From Bacteroidales bacterium (GTDB taxonomy: Bacteria; Bacteroidota; Bacteroidia; Bacteroidales; P3), in contig JAFZPH010000022.1 in NCBI GenBank assembly GCA_017550405.1, positions 1 to 64,000 on the forward strand: DNA of 64,000 bases, given 5' to 3'. The notes under the pieces are model-generated. The model did not search any database, was not told the origin of the DNA, and saw nothing but the letters and a program-made list of their open reading frames with translations. Made by a program: the position numbers and the translations under genes. How positions within the stretch are numbered: position 1 is the first letter of the stretch; every line of letters begins with the position of its first letter. Below are positions 26,277 through 35,300 of the stretch, piece by piece.

Positions 26277-26617
26277 TGTTATACTCTTATTTTGAAACGA
26301 CCATTTACAGGTTTTTATTCATCTTTGCCGTGATCAGATAGTGGAGAAAAGAGCATCAACAATTCACCATTCTCTTCTCAAAAGCGACTGCAAAGATACT
26401 ACTTTTTTTTGAATTATAAACGAATTGTTTTAAAAAATCAGCACAATTTCAACTAGTACTATAATAATCAGCAATATACAATCAAACTTTTTCTAATCTA
26501 TAGGCAACTGCGAACACTCAACAATGTCTCGGAGAGGTCTGAAAAACGGGATTTTGAGCCATTTTAGCCAACAAAAAGACGATAAACAAGGCTTTTTCCG
26601 TGCATCAATCTGACACT
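26277..26617. other. 341-bp gap with the rpmG promoter
   Basis: CAAAGATA at 26391-26398 (TATCTTTG on the - strand) is the likely -7 box of rpmG, giving a leader of about 110 nt. Neither rpmB nor another gene is present. From 26399 to 26617 the sequence is AT-rich and nothing recognisable is seen. Confidence 0.65.
26391..26398 (-). promoter_or_regulatory. -7 box of rpmG (TATCTTTG)
   Basis: A perfect TATCTTTG on the - strand about 115 bp before the rpmG start; the long leader may be regulated, but no known element was recognised. Confidence 0.65.
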
Positions 26618-27937
26618 CTATTCATTAGCATACGTACCAGCATACTCGTCCTCCTCATGCGAGTAGTCAAAATCGTCAACCGTCGGCAGGACAGCAGTGG
26701 TGTCTTTCTTAACATACTCCCAACCTCGCGGGGGACGCTTGCAGTTGCTCACGCTGCCCTGTATATAGGCGATTTCCTCCTCGGTGAGGTCCTTGTCGCC
26801 GGGTATGAAACGCTGGCGCCAGAAAGGGAAATCCTCGGCCAATTCGCCCGAATAATAGAAGTCGAACCCGATGGCTCCAAAAGTGTAAGTCTGCCCATGG
26901 ATTTTGATATGGCTGCCACCACACACCGGGTTAGGCTTAGGCACCGACTGGGCAAATCCCACATTGAAGAGCGTAAAAAGAATGTCAGGACGATTGCTGA
27001 TATCATACCCTGCACGTTTCCACTGCAGCATGGTTTGATGCAGAATGCAGGCAGTATACAGGTAGGAGTAGAGATGATTCCTGTAGTCAACCAGACGGTT
27101 GTACCGTTCGTCCTCCTGTGCTTTGCCCTCGACAGGATAATCCAACAAGTGCTCATACCTTGGCCCCATGTAGAACGGCGACGAAGGGTCTTTCAAGTGA
27201 TCCTCGATAGCCTTTGCAGTTGAAATCTTGATACCGTTTACACCATACGAAAACTGCGACTGCACGCTCAACACCTTCACCGGACCGAGATACTTCTTGA
27301 AATTCTCGCGGTTGGTATTGAAAAGCCTTATCTGCTCGCCAATGAGGCATCCCACAATGAGGCGGGGTTCCACGCCGGTAAGACGACCGACTTCATAAAT
27401 CAGTGCCTTGTCACGCACAATCGCATCCTTCAGTGCAGGCCACTCTGGGCCGTCCATCCACGGGATAACATTGGTGGTATGAAGTTGGGGATGGCGGTTC
27501 ATTACTTGTTCCACCTCTCTCAGGAGACTGTTGTACTCGGAGAGGTCGTTGATATAGATACTCGATGCCGCAATCATCCGGTCTACAAGCATGGGGTCAT
27601 GTCCATATTGTGCGGCGGTGGTGATAAGCTGCGCATTGGTGGGAAAAAACTTACTGAACACCGCCAGTTTAAGATACTGCCTCATCCAGCGCTGCTGCAC
27701 CTGCTCCGGGGTATACTGGTCATCGTTCAGCGACTCCATCTCGTCCACCGAAAGCATGTAGCGCGAATTGCTGTCCACTGCACCCCTATTATTGGTGAGC
27801 CCGAGCTGATAAACAGCCCAGGCTCCTATAATCATAAATCCAGCAAGAGCAAAAAGCCCGACCACAATGTCGAAAATCTTTCGCCCAACGCTTCGTCTGC
27901 GCCAACTACTCAGAGCTATGCCAAGTTTCGAAGCCAT
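26618..27937 (-). CDS. membrane-anchored lysozyme-like protein (tentative)
   Basis: The protein has 439 residues and one N-terminal membrane helix (about 20-44); the rest should be periplasmic. A central helical region carries VEPRLIVGCLIGEQIRLF, then SQFSYGVNGIKISTAKAIEDHL, and later VGFAQSVPKPNPVCGGSHIKI. This order, a Glu in a helix followed by a Tyr-Gly-x-Asn-Gly stretch, resembles lytic transglycosylase and DUF1402-type lysozyme folds, which cut peptidoglycan. The match is by eye only and the catalytic Glu is not proven. It overlaps the nhaD start by 22 bp, which shows close coupling. The acidic tail is rich in Asp and Glu. Confidence 0.5.
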   Translation of the reverse strand: MASKLGIALSSWRRRSVGRKIFDIVVGLFALAGFMIIGAWAVYQLGLTNNRGAVDSNSRYMLSVDEMESLNDDQYTPEQVQQRWMRQYLKLAVFSKFFPTNAQLITTAAQYGHDPMLVDRMIAASSIYINDLSEYNSLLREVEQVMNRHPQLHTTNVIPWMDGPEWPALKDAIVRDKALIYEVGRLTGVEPRLIVGCLIGEQIRLFNTNRENFKKYLGPVKVLSVQSQFSYGVNGIKISTAKAIEDHLKDPSSPFYMGPRYEHLLDYPVEGKAQEDERYNRLVDYRNHLYSYLYTACILHQTMLQWKRAGYDISNRPDILFTLFNVGFAQSVPKPNPVCGGSHIKIHGQTYTFGAIGFDFYYSGELAEDFPFWRQRFIPGDKDLTEEEIAYIQGSVSNCKRPPRGWEYVKKDTTAVLPTVDDFDYSHEEDEYAGTYANE

Positions 27938-29286
27938 TCTACTTTCTCAAAGAGTGTAACATCCATCAGTACAAAGACGATTGCACCGGCAAGGTATCCC
28001 AAAAGGGCTTTGATGGTGATATTCTTAAGGTACCAGATGAAGTCGATTTTTTCCATGCCCATAACAGCCACACCGGCGGCAGAGCCAATGATGAGAAGGC
28101 TTCCACCTGTTCCGGCACAGTAGGCGAGGAACTCCCAGAAGGGATGGTTCACGTCGAAGATGGCGCCGTCAGTGATGGGATACATACCCATAACGGCGGC
28201 CACCAGCGGCACATTGTCCACCACAGAAGAGAGAACACCGATAATGAGGTCGATGATAAAGAAGCCCACCGGCTCGTTCCCCATTTTCATGCTAAGGAAA
28301 GTGTTGTCAAGTCCCGAAGCGAGGCTGGCAAGGATGCCTGCATCCTTAAGACATGCAACAGCCATGAGAATGCCAAGGAAGAAGAGGATGGTAGGAACAT
28401 CGATATGCTCCAGTGTGGAGACTGCTGTAGGCAGTTTATGGCCGTCCTTTTCATATTTACGGCTTACAATTTCGGTGGTCACCCAAAGTACACCAAGGCC
28501 GAAGAGCATGCCAAGATAGGGAGGCAGATGGGTGATGGTCTTGAAAATGGGGACAAAGATGAGTGCAGCGATACCCATGATAAGAATCAGGCGGCGGAGG
28601 TGCACAGGCACATCCACTCCGCTCTGCTCACTTTCGGGTCTTGTAATGTCGCCCTTGAGTGTGGCACCCACAACGAGGACAGGCACTGCCATGCACACGA
28701 GCGAAGCCACCAGCGTTTTCACCATGATATTAATAGTGGTCACCTGCCCGCCAATCCAAAGCATGATGGTGGTCACGTCGCCGATGGGGCTCCATGCACC
28801 GCCCGCGTTGGCAGCCAGGATAACCATACCCGCAAAGAGCCACCGCTCCTTCTTGTCGGCGATGAGTTTGCTGAGCAGTGCGCACATGACAATGGCAGTG
28901 GTCATGTTGTCGAGCAATGCCGAGAGGAAGAAGGTGAGGATGCTCAGTTCCCAGAGGAGTTTCTTCTTATTGGTGGTGACAATCTTGTCGGTAATGATAC
29001 GGAAACCTTGATAGTCTTCGATGAGGGTCACGATGGTCATTGCGCCAAGCAGGAAAAAGACGATTTCGGCTGTCTCACCCAGATTATCAATCAAATTGTC
29101 CGTTATGAAAAAACGCCACTCTGCTTCGTTCAGTTCAGGCTGGAAGATTCCGTGGCAGAAAGAGAAGACAGCCCACAGAGCCGTACCCAACAGAAGGGCT
29201 GTAGCCGTCTTGTTCACCTTTAGAGGGTGTTCCAAAGCTATACAAGTATAGCCTAATATAAACAAAGAGATTAATACTACTACCAT
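27916..29286 (-). CDS. nhaD: Na+/H+ antiporter NhaD
   Basis: The 456-residue protein has about a dozen membrane segments and the marks of the NhaD/ArsB-like ion transporter superfamily: EIVFFLLGAMTIVTLIEDYQG, DNMTTAIVMCALLSKLIADK, AANAGGAWSPIGDVTTIMLW and the matching half-repeat AGTGGSLLIIGSAAGVAVMG near the end. NhaD exports Na+ or Li+ in exchange for protons at the inner membrane. It follows yidC after 30 bp and overlaps the next gene by 22 bp, so three genes probably share one transcript. Confidence 0.92.
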   Translation of the reverse strand: MVVVLISLFILGYTCIALEHPLKVNKTATALLLGTALWAVFSFCHGIFQPELNEAEWRFFITDNLIDNLGETAEIVFFLLGAMTIVTLIEDYQGFRIITDKIVTTNKKKLLWELSILTFFLSALLDNMTTAIVMCALLSKLIADKKERWLFAGMVILAANAGGAWSPIGDVTTIMLWIGGQVTTINIMVKTLVASLVCMAVPVLVVGATLKGDITRPESEQSGVDVPVHLRRLILIMGIAALIFVPIFKTITHLPPYLGMLFGLGVLWVTTEIVSRKYEKDGHKLPTAVSTLEHIDVPTILFFLGILMAVACLKDAGILASLASGLDNTFLSMKMGNEPVGFFIIDLIIGVLSSVVDNVPLVAAVMGMYPITDGAIFDVNHPFWEFLAYCAGTGGSLLIIGSAAGVAVMGMEKIDFIWYLKNITIKALLGYLAGAIVFVLMDVTLFEKVEWLRNLA

Positions 29287-29316
29287 AGCGTATAAGTTTT
29301 TTGAAGTTATTATTTG

Positions 29317-31305
29317 CTATCTTCTTTTCTGTTGCTGTTTCTGCATCTCCTCGGTCATGCGCTGCATCTCCTCAAGGCGCTTCTGGAAGCTGCTTTTCTT
29401 CTGGGGAGTGTTTTTATGCTTGGCATCGTAAGCAGCCATGCGGGCACGCACTTTCTTCTCGCTGGTGAAACGGCGGATGAGCACCATCTGCAGCATGGTG
29501 ATGGTCAGCGAGCAGAAATAATAGAGGTTCAGTCCTGCCGCCATGCTGTTGAACATAAAGAGCATCATGAACGGCATGAAATACATCACAAACTTCATGC
29601 CAGGCATACCGGCATTCATATTCTGACCCTTCATTGTGTACCAAGTGTAGAAGAACTGCATGCCGAACATCAACAGGCAGAACAGCGACACGTGGTCACC
29701 ATAGAGCGGGATATTGAAACCGAGGTCAAGGATGCTGTCGTAGGTGGACAAGTCGTTGCACCAGAGGAAAGGCTTCTGACGCAGCTCAATAGCCACAGGA
29801 TAGAACATGAACATAGCCGTCAGAATGGGCATCTGGATGAGCACAGGCAGACAGCCCGCCAAAGGACTATAGCCTGCTTTCTTCTGCAGCTTGGACATCT
29901 CCTGCTGCTTCTGCATGGCCTGCTCGGGATTGGGGTATTTCTTGTTCAAGGCATCCATCTCAGGCTTGAGGATACGCATGATGGCAGAACCCTGATACGA
30001 TTTGAACGTAAGGGGGAAGAGCACCAAGCGCAGCAGGATGGTGAAGACGATGATGATGATACCATAGTTCCAGTTGAAAGTCTCCAGGAAGTTGAACACC
30101 GGGATAATGAGATAACGGCTTACGAACTTGGAGAAGATCCACCAACCCAGCGGGAGCATCTTCTCGAATCCGCGATGCATCGCGTGGAGGTCGCGATACT
30201 TGGTGGGACCGAAATAGAAGTGCATACCCATGGAGCAGTCGCGCTCGCTGTTATAGGTGAGGCCGATGGTGCTGCTCATGTCGCACAGATAGTTGGCATC
30301 CTTGTTGCTCTTGTCGGTAGTCTGGGAGAGGTATGCGTTCTCGAAGGTGCTGTCTGCCACTAGGATGGCGCAGAAGAACTGCTGCTTGAAAGCCACCCAC
30401 TCCACTGCCGTCTTGACATTCTTGTCGTCGTCGCGACCGCGTCCCACATCATCCACATCGTCCTTGGCGGCCTTGTAGTAGATGCTCGAATAGAACTTCT
30501 CGGGGTCCTTGTTGCGGTTCTTGCTGCCACGGCTGCTGGCATCCACCTTCTCCTGGCGGTTCATCTTGTTATGCCACTCAAAGTCCATATAGTCGGTGGC
30601 ACGGACAATATTCTTCAGTCCATGGAAGTTAATCTCGAAATTGACATCGTACTCGTCACCGACCACGACATAATGGAACTCGACGTACTTGTCCTGGCTG
30701 AGGCCGTTGCTGTCGCCCACAAAAGCACGGAAACGCAAGTCGACAGCCTCGTTGGATGCAATCTCAAACACACTGTCACCCTTAATCTCAAGCAGTTTGT
30801 TGCCATATTCCCTATATGGCACAAACACCAGGTCCTTGGTATTGATAACCCTTGTATCCTCTGTGGAGAAGATGAGGTTCATATTGTCGTCGGCCGGGCT
30901 GATAAGCTGCAGCGGCAGGCTGTCGTAAGTGGTATACTCGCTCAGCACCACCTCGCGCACCTGGGCACCCATATTCGAAAGCGTCACCGACATCTTCTCG
31001 TTCTTCACGGTCACATTCAACGTGTCGCCAAAAGCGCTGCCGTTGAACACACCCATGTCTCCGCGCTGATGGCGCTGCAACTGACGCTGGGCGCTGGTGT
31101 CGCCCTGGGCGGCCAGACTGTCCAAATGAGACTTCACCGCAGCCACACTGTCGGCATACGCCACACTGTCCATATACGCCTGCCGAATCGAGTCGTTCAC
31201 ACGTTGACGCTCGGCAATCTCCTCTTTGCTGGGTGCAACCCACCACATATAGCCAACGAAAATGGCAAAAATCAATACAATTCCTACTATCGACTTTTTA
31301 TTCAT
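29317..31305 (-). CDS. yidC: membrane protein insertase YidC
   Basis: YidC inserts and folds inner-membrane proteins, alone or with SecYEG. The 662-residue protein has the Gram-negative form: a first membrane helix (SIVGIVLIFAIFVGYMWWV), a large periplasmic beta domain (about 50-370), then five membrane helices. The conserved Arg of the hydrophilic groove is in ILLRLVLFPLTF; PLAGCLPVLIQMPILTAMF and MFNSMAAGLNLYYFCS are family motifs. The C-terminus is a long Lys/Gln-rich tail typical of Bacteroidota, perhaps for ribosome contact. A -7 box is at 31360. Confidence 0.96.
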   Translation of the reverse strand: MNKKSIVGIVLIFAIFVGYMWWVAPSKEEIAERQRVNDSIRQAYMDSVAYADSVAAVKSHLDSLAAQGDTSAQRQLQRHQRGDMGVFNGSAFGDTLNVTVKNEKMSVTLSNMGAQVREVVLSEYTTYDSLPLQLISPADDNMNLIFSTEDTRVINTKDLVFVPYREYGNKLLEIKGDSVFEIASNEAVDLRFRAFVGDSNGLSQDKYVEFHYVVVGDEYDVNFEINFHGLKNIVRATDYMDFEWHNKMNRQEKVDASSRGSKNRNKDPEKFYSSIYYKAAKDDVDDVGRGRDDDKNVKTAVEWVAFKQQFFCAILVADSTFENAYLSQTTDKSNKDANYLCDMSSTIGLTYNSERDCSMGMHFYFGPTKYRDLHAMHRGFEKMLPLGWWIFSKFVSRYLIIPVFNFLETFNWNYGIIIIVFTILLRLVLFPLTFKSYQGSAIMRILKPEMDALNKKYPNPEQAMQKQQEMSKLQKKAGYSPLAGCLPVLIQMPILTAMFMFYPVAIELRQKPFLWCNDLSTYDSILDLGFNIPLYGDHVSLFCLLMFGMQFFYTWYTMKGQNMNAGMPGMKFVMYFMPFMMLFMFNSMAAGLNLYYFCSLTITMLQMVLIRRFTSEKKVRARMAAYDAKHKNTPQKKSSFQKRLEEMQRMTEEMQKQQQKRR

Positions 31306-31359
31306 ATCTTTTTAATATTCATTCAAATCCGTCAACAATAAGTCTCACGAACGGATTTG

Positions 31360-31367
31360 CAAAGTTA
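31360..31367 (-). promoter_or_regulatory. -7 box of yidC (TAACTTTG)
   Basis: CAAAGTTA on the + strand; on the - strand TAACTTTG lies 54 bp before the yidC start. Confidence 0.65.
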
Positions 31368-31441
31368 CGATTATTTTCTCACACTTATATATAAAATAAA
31401 ATATTTTTCACCAAAAGAGTCTTTTATTCAAAAGAAATGTG

Positions 31442-31449
31442 TAATTTTG
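31442..31449 (+). promoter_or_regulatory. -7 box (TAATTTTG)
   Basis: TAATTTTG lies 22 bp before the ATG of the lipoprotein gene, divergent from yidC. Confidence 0.65.
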
Positions 31450-31471
31450 TACTTTCAAAAAATAGCATACA

Positions 31472-31876
31472 ATGAAGAGCAACAGATTCACTTTAGCACT
31501 CATTTTGTTGGCAGTTATGCCCATTTTGTTCTACGGCTGCAAGCAGGCGCAAACCCCTGAGGAACCCGCCTTCGACACCATTGCCCTCGAGCCTGAGCCC
31601 GAACCCGAGCCCGAACCCGAAATCATCGAGGCTCCCGAGCAGAAACCCGCTCCCCGCCCCGTAGTCCGCAAAGAGCCCCAGAAAGAGGAAGTCCTCTATA
31701 TCTCCGGACATGGCGCCAACGGCCGCGTATGGGGGCATATCACCATGAAAGGCAACAAAGGCCGTGGCACCGTCACCGACGAGCACGAGAATGCACTCAC
31801 CGTCACCTGCACCCGCCAGGGCGAAGAACTCATCTGCTACGACCAGAATAGCCGCCAGTACATTTTCCGTCTTTGA
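31472..31876 (+). CDS. small lipoprotein with Glu-Pro repeat linker
   Basis: The 134-residue protein starts with a lipoprotein signal whose Cys follows LFYG. A spacer made of Glu-Pro repeats (EPEPEPEPEPE) and more Pro/Glu/Lys leads to a compact C-terminal domain of about 55 residues (ISGHGANGRVWGHITMKGNKG, then a TCTRQGEELICY strand pair). No family is recognised. The stiff Pro-rich spacer would hold the domain away from the membrane. The transketolase half follows after 24 bp, probably by chance of operon layout rather than shared function. Confidence 0.7.
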   Translation: MKSNRFTLALILLAVMPILFYGCKQAQTPEEPAFDTIALEPEPEPEPEPEIIEAPEQKPAPRPVVRKEPQKEEVLYISGHGANGRVWGHITMKGNKGRGTVTDEHENALTVTCTRQGEELICYDQNSRQYIFRL

Positions 31877-31900
31877 CAAATCACCAATCCCTACGTAATA

Positions 31901-32752
31901 ATGAAAACCATTAACGAACTCCAAACCCTCGCCACGCAAGTGCGTCGCGACATACTCCGAATGACCACCGCCGCCAAATCAGGCCACCCCGGTGGCTCGC
32001 TGGGCACTGCCGACTGGATGACCGCCATGCAGTTCAACATCCTCGACCAAGACCCTGCACAATTCACCATGGAGGGTACCGGCCAGGACATGCTCTTCGT
32101 GTCGCAAGGCCACATCACACCCGTCATATACAGCACCATGGCCCGCCGCGGTTTCTTCCCCGTCGATGAGCTGAAAACCTTCCGCGAGTTCGGCACCCGT
32201 CTGCAGGGGCACCCCTCCACCGAACACGGCCTCCCCGGCATCCGCATGGCCAGCGGTTCGCTCGGCCAGGGCATGAGCGTCGGCATCGGCGCCGCACTGG
32301 GCAAGAAAATGACCGGCGACAACCATCTCGTCTACACCCTCCACGGCGACGGCGAGCTTCAGGAAGGGCAAATCTGGGAAGCCGTCATGTTTGCCGGTGC
32401 CAAGCATGTCGACAACCTTATCTCAACCATCGACTACAACCACCAGCAAATCGACGGCACCACACAGCAGGTCATGGACCTCGGCGACCTCAAAGCCAAA
32501 TTCGAGGCGTTTATGTGGACCGTTGTTGTCATCTCCAACGGAAACGACATGCAACAAGTGCTGGACGGCATGGCAAAAGCCAAGTCCCTCACCGGCCAAG
32601 GCAAACCCGTCTGCGTCATCCTCACCACCGAGATGGGCTACGGCGTCGACTTCATGCAGGGCATCAACAAATACCACGGCTCCGTCCTCTCCGCCGACGA
32701 CCTGCCTCGCGCCCTTGCACAGCTGCCCGAGACCGAACTCGGCGACTTCTAA
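31901..32752 (+). CDS. transketolase, N-terminal (TPP-binding) subunit
   Basis: Transketolase moves two-carbon units between sugar phosphates in the pentose phosphate pathway. This 283-residue protein is the N-terminal third: AAKSGHPGGSLGTADWM, HGDGELQEGQIWEA with the thiamine diphosphate metal motif from Gly149, and DYNHQQIDG. It lacks the pyrimidine-binding and C-terminal domains. Those are encoded at 40772, 8 kb further on the same strand. In other organisms with split transketolase the two genes are normally adjacent. It is cytoplasmic and should form a heterotetramer with the other half. Confidence 0.93.
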   Translation: MKTINELQTLATQVRRDILRMTTAAKSGHPGGSLGTADWMTAMQFNILDQDPAQFTMEGTGQDMLFVSQGHITPVIYSTMARRGFFPVDELKTFREFGTRLQGHPSTEHGLPGIRMASGSLGQGMSVGIGAALGKKMTGDNHLVYTLHGDGELQEGQIWEAVMFAGAKHVDNLISTIDYNHQQIDGTTQQVMDLGDLKAKFEAFMWTVVVISNGNDMQQVLDGMAKAKSLTGQGKPVCVILTTEMGYGVDFMQGINKYHGSVLSADDLPRALAQLPETELGDF

Positions 32753-32840
32753 TCCGTCTCCTCCCCTCTCCCATCCGCAATATGGGGAGAGAGAATGCAC
32801 CTATTTCATCAATAGGTCATTCCATCAGGCATAGAACAAC

Positions 32841-32886
32841 ACCCCGCAGGAGCTGCAATCAACCGCCAACCTCGTGCGGGGTTTTT
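32841..32886 (+). terminator. terminator with long loop
   Basis: ACCCCGCA (32841-32848) pairs with TGCGGGGT (32875-32882), followed by TTTT. The 26-nt loop is long for this class. Confidence 0.6.
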
Positions 32887-33102
32887 GTATACACGGGAGC
32901 GTATACAGGACAACATCAACAAAAGACTCGCCGATGGCTCCGCCACGCAAGTCGCCAACAGGTGCGATGGGTCATTGGACAGCCGGCAAAGGCTGAGCAG
33001 CAACCGTCTCAGCATAAGCAAGAAACAGATTCAACCCACCACAATCGCATTTATTTCTTTAACACAGGGCGACAATATTTTCACGGTATGGCCGATTTTT
33101 CG

Positions 33103-33110
33103 TATCTTTG
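33103..33110 (+). promoter_or_regulatory. -7 box (TATCTTTG)
   Basis: A perfect TATCTTTG 18 bp before the ATG of the VWA gene, so the leader is very short. Confidence 0.75.
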
Positions 33111-33128
33111 CAGCCGTAATCTCCGACA

Positions 33129-34514
33129 ATGAAGACACACAGACTGCTCATAGTATTGACGTTATTGGCAATAGGAGCCTGTTGCTCCCCTGCCCGCGCC
33201 CAGCAACAAGCCGAGAAAAACCGCCTGCTCATCATTCTCGACTGCTCGCAGAGCATGTGGGACCGCTGGCAGAGCGACTCCAAAATCAAAGTCACCCAGC
33301 ACGTACTGCTGCGTTTCCTCGACAGCATCCAGGGCCAGACCGACATGGAAGTGGCTCTGCGCGTCTTCGGTCACCTCAACAATGGCGACTTCGGCACCAG
33401 CCTTGAAGTGCCTTTCGAACAGGACAACTTCTACAAACTGCGCAGCAAAATCAAGACCCTCGTCCCCAACGGTGGCTGCACCGCCGCCTCAGCCCTCACC
33501 GGCGCCCTCAAGGACTTCCCAAGCAGCGACCATGTTCGCAACATCATCCTCATCATCACCGACGGTCTTGACGAGTGCGACGGTAACATCTGCGACGTGG
33601 CCCGCCAGGTGAACGAAAGCGGCACCGTGGTGCAGACCTTCATCATCGGCATCGGCAACCCCGACAACTTCAAGCACCAGCTCGACTGTGCCGGCCGCTT
33701 CACCCTCCTCTCCGACGAAGAACGCTTCGACGAAACCCTCTACGAAGTCATCCTCCTCTCCGACCAGAAAGCGCGCGTCACCCTCGCCCTGCTCGATGCC
33801 GACAATCGCCTCTACGAAACCGATGTGCCCGTCACCTTCCACGACAGCCGCACCCACGCCCTCCGCTATTCCACCATCTATCACTACGGCACCGAAGACC
33901 CTGTCGACACGCTTGACATCGACCCCCTCGTCAACTACGACATCACCCTTTTCACCAAGCCGCCCATCCGTCTCGCCGACCGCCACTTCAAGCCCGGCCG
34001 CCACACCCCCCTGGCCATTCCCGCCCCGCAAGGCAGCCTTATGCTCCACTTCGGCAAGCAACGCACCGCCTTCCAAGTGCCTGTCTACACCATGCTCGTG
34101 CGCCGGAGCGGCGACCCGGCCATCCTCGCCACCCAACCCCTCGGCACCACAGCCAACTATCTGGCCGGCAGCTACGACATCGAGGTGCTCACCCTCCCCG
34201 TCACCCGCATCGAGAAAATACAGCTGCAAAGCGGCTCCAGTTCCGACCTCGAGCTCCCCCTGCCCGGCCAGCTGGCTTTCGACAAGCCGCAGGAGCCCAC
34301 ACTCGGCAGCATCTTCGTGCGCAAAGCCAACGGTCTGCAATGGGTCTGCGACCTCGACCCCTCCTCGCCCACCGAGCGCATCGTCCTCATGCCAGGCGAC
34401 TACGAGCTCATCCTCCGCCCACTGAAAAACCCCTCGTCGGGAGCCGTCCGCTCCGCCCATTTCACCATCCGCTCCGCCCTGCAGACCGGTCTCAAGGCCT
34501 CCGACCTCCGCTAA
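33129..34514 (+). CDS. exported VWA domain protein
   Basis: The protein of 461 residues is exported; the start IGAC could be a lipobox (Cys18), or cleavage may follow PARAQ. Residues 33-215 are a von Willebrand A domain with a complete MIDAS: Asp38, Ser40 and Ser42 in DCSQSMW, a Thr in GGCTAASALTGAL, and Asp in IITDGLDECDG. These residues bind a metal that contacts a protein ligand. The remaining half is beta-rich with no family I recognise. VWA proteins act in adhesion or protein assembly. No MoxR or Mg-chelatase partner lies next to it. Confidence 0.82.
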   Translation: MKTHRLLIVLTLLAIGACCSPARAQQQAEKNRLLIILDCSQSMWDRWQSDSKIKVTQHVLLRFLDSIQGQTDMEVALRVFGHLNNGDFGTSLEVPFEQDNFYKLRSKIKTLVPNGGCTAASALTGALKDFPSSDHVRNIILIITDGLDECDGNICDVARQVNESGTVVQTFIIGIGNPDNFKHQLDCAGRFTLLSDEERFDETLYEVILLSDQKARVTLALLDADNRLYETDVPVTFHDSRTHALRYSTIYHYGTEDPVDTLDIDPLVNYDITLFTKPPIRLADRHFKPGRHTPLAIPAPQGSLMLHFGKQRTAFQVPVYTMLVRRSGDPAILATQPLGTTANYLAGSYDIEVLTLPVTRIEKIQLQSGSSSDLELPLPGQLAFDKPQEPTLGSIFVRKANGLQWVCDLDPSSPTERIVLMPGDYELILRPLKNPSSGAVRSAHFTIRSALQTGLKASDLR

Positions 34515-34585
34515 CCATCACCCGCTGCCTCACGTCAACAACACGTCCTCCACCCCGTCCAACTATCGCGGAGAGGGAGCAAGGC

Positions 34586-34686
34586 CGTTCAATCTAGGCT
34601 CCATTCAGCTTCATTGCAGCATCGTTCTCCGTTATACTGACGGACAACGATGCTATAACGAACCTGTAAGGATGCATGATTGAAGG
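34586..34686. repeat. 101-bp inverted-end element, copy 2
   Basis: It starts CGTTCAATC and ends GATTGAAGG (8 of 9 paired). Inside, AGCATCGTTcTCCGT pairs with ACGGAcAACGATGCT around TATACTG, with a single C:C mismatch. It shares AACGATGCTATAACGA with copy 1 and GAACCTGTAA with copy 3. Confidence 0.7.
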
Positions 34687-34721
34687 ACGCAACTGCGGTC
34701 CCGAGGAAACGGGACAGGGAC

Positions 34722-34757
34722 AAAAAAAAGTTGCGCCGTACAATGTACGACGCAACC
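34722..34757 (-). terminator. terminator of the lipoprotein gene
   Basis: GTTGCGcCGTAC pairs with GTACGaCGCAAC (34730-34756); on the - strand eight T follow. It lies about 40 bp past the lipoprotein stop. Confidence 0.88.
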
Positions 34758-34797
34758 CCTATGAAAAATTACATTAAATCTCTTCTCTCTCAAAACA

Positions 34798-35130
34798 CTA
34801 GTTGTTGGTACCACCGCCAAGGTGCTCCCAGTTATCCTCGAAATGTCCGGGGGTGAATCTCACCACATGTCTGTGGTAGCGGCCCAGCCAGCTGCAATAG
34901 TAGTAGGCGCAGGACTCTTCGGGCAGGAAATAATGGATGTGGGTCTCGCCGGCGTAAATCTGGCCACCGCAGTGGGGGCAGATAGCATACGGGTCTTTCG
35001 AATCAAGGTTTACCACAGTGGTGGGTACAGCCTCTTCGTTGTTGTCCTTGTTGCAGGAGCTGATAGTGGCGCTGGCAACCACCACCAATAAGACCATCAG
35101 TGCAGACAGGAATAATCTCTTCTTAGTCAT
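34798..35130 (-). CDS. small lipoprotein with CxxC motif
   Basis: The 110-residue protein has a lipobox (TISSC, Cys26) after a clear hydrophobic stretch. The mature part holds ICPHCGGQIY, whose two Cys may bind a metal, and several His, Tyr and Trp near the end (YYYCSWLGRYHRH). No known family is recognised. It has its own -7 box and terminator, so it is transcribed alone. It may be a metal-binding envelope lipoprotein; that is inference. Confidence 0.65.
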   Translation of the reverse strand: MTKKRLFLSALMVLLVVVASATISSCNKDNNEEAVPTTVVNLDSKDPYAICPHCGGQIYAGETHIHYFLPEESCAYYYCSWLGRYHRHVVRFTPGHFEDNWEHLGGGTNN

Positions 35131-35240
35131 CGTTATTGTATTTTTATTGTTTTACTATTCTGTTGTTCTCAACTATATAATATTGAATCAAAGACCATTG
35201 CCCTGTTATGGAACAACAATCTGTCTTTTATTCAACAATG

Positions 35241-35248
35241 CAAAGATA
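35241..35248 (-). promoter_or_regulatory. -7 box of the lipoprotein gene (TATCTTTG)
   Basis: CAAAGATA on the + strand. It lies 110 bp before the lipoprotein start. It sits right after the end of the YjbH-like gene, so the lipoprotein has its own promoter. Confidence 0.65.
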
Positions 35249-35300
35249 CGCATTTTTTTTTAATTGGCTAATTTTTTTCGTTTTTTTTCTTGTTGAGGGG

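Larger units (their letters stand above)
32753..33128. other. 376-bp gap with terminator and promoter
   Basis: A terminator-like stem (ACCCCGCA, TGCGGGGT) followed by TTTTT ends the transketolase gene. From 32890 to 33080 nothing recognisable is seen. The -7 box of the VWA gene lies at 33103. Confidence 0.65.

Noticed and set aside
31472..31876. TonB protein, because of the Glu-Pro repeats
   Set aside because: It is a lipoprotein without the TonB C-terminal domain; the Glu-Pro stretch is only a spacer.
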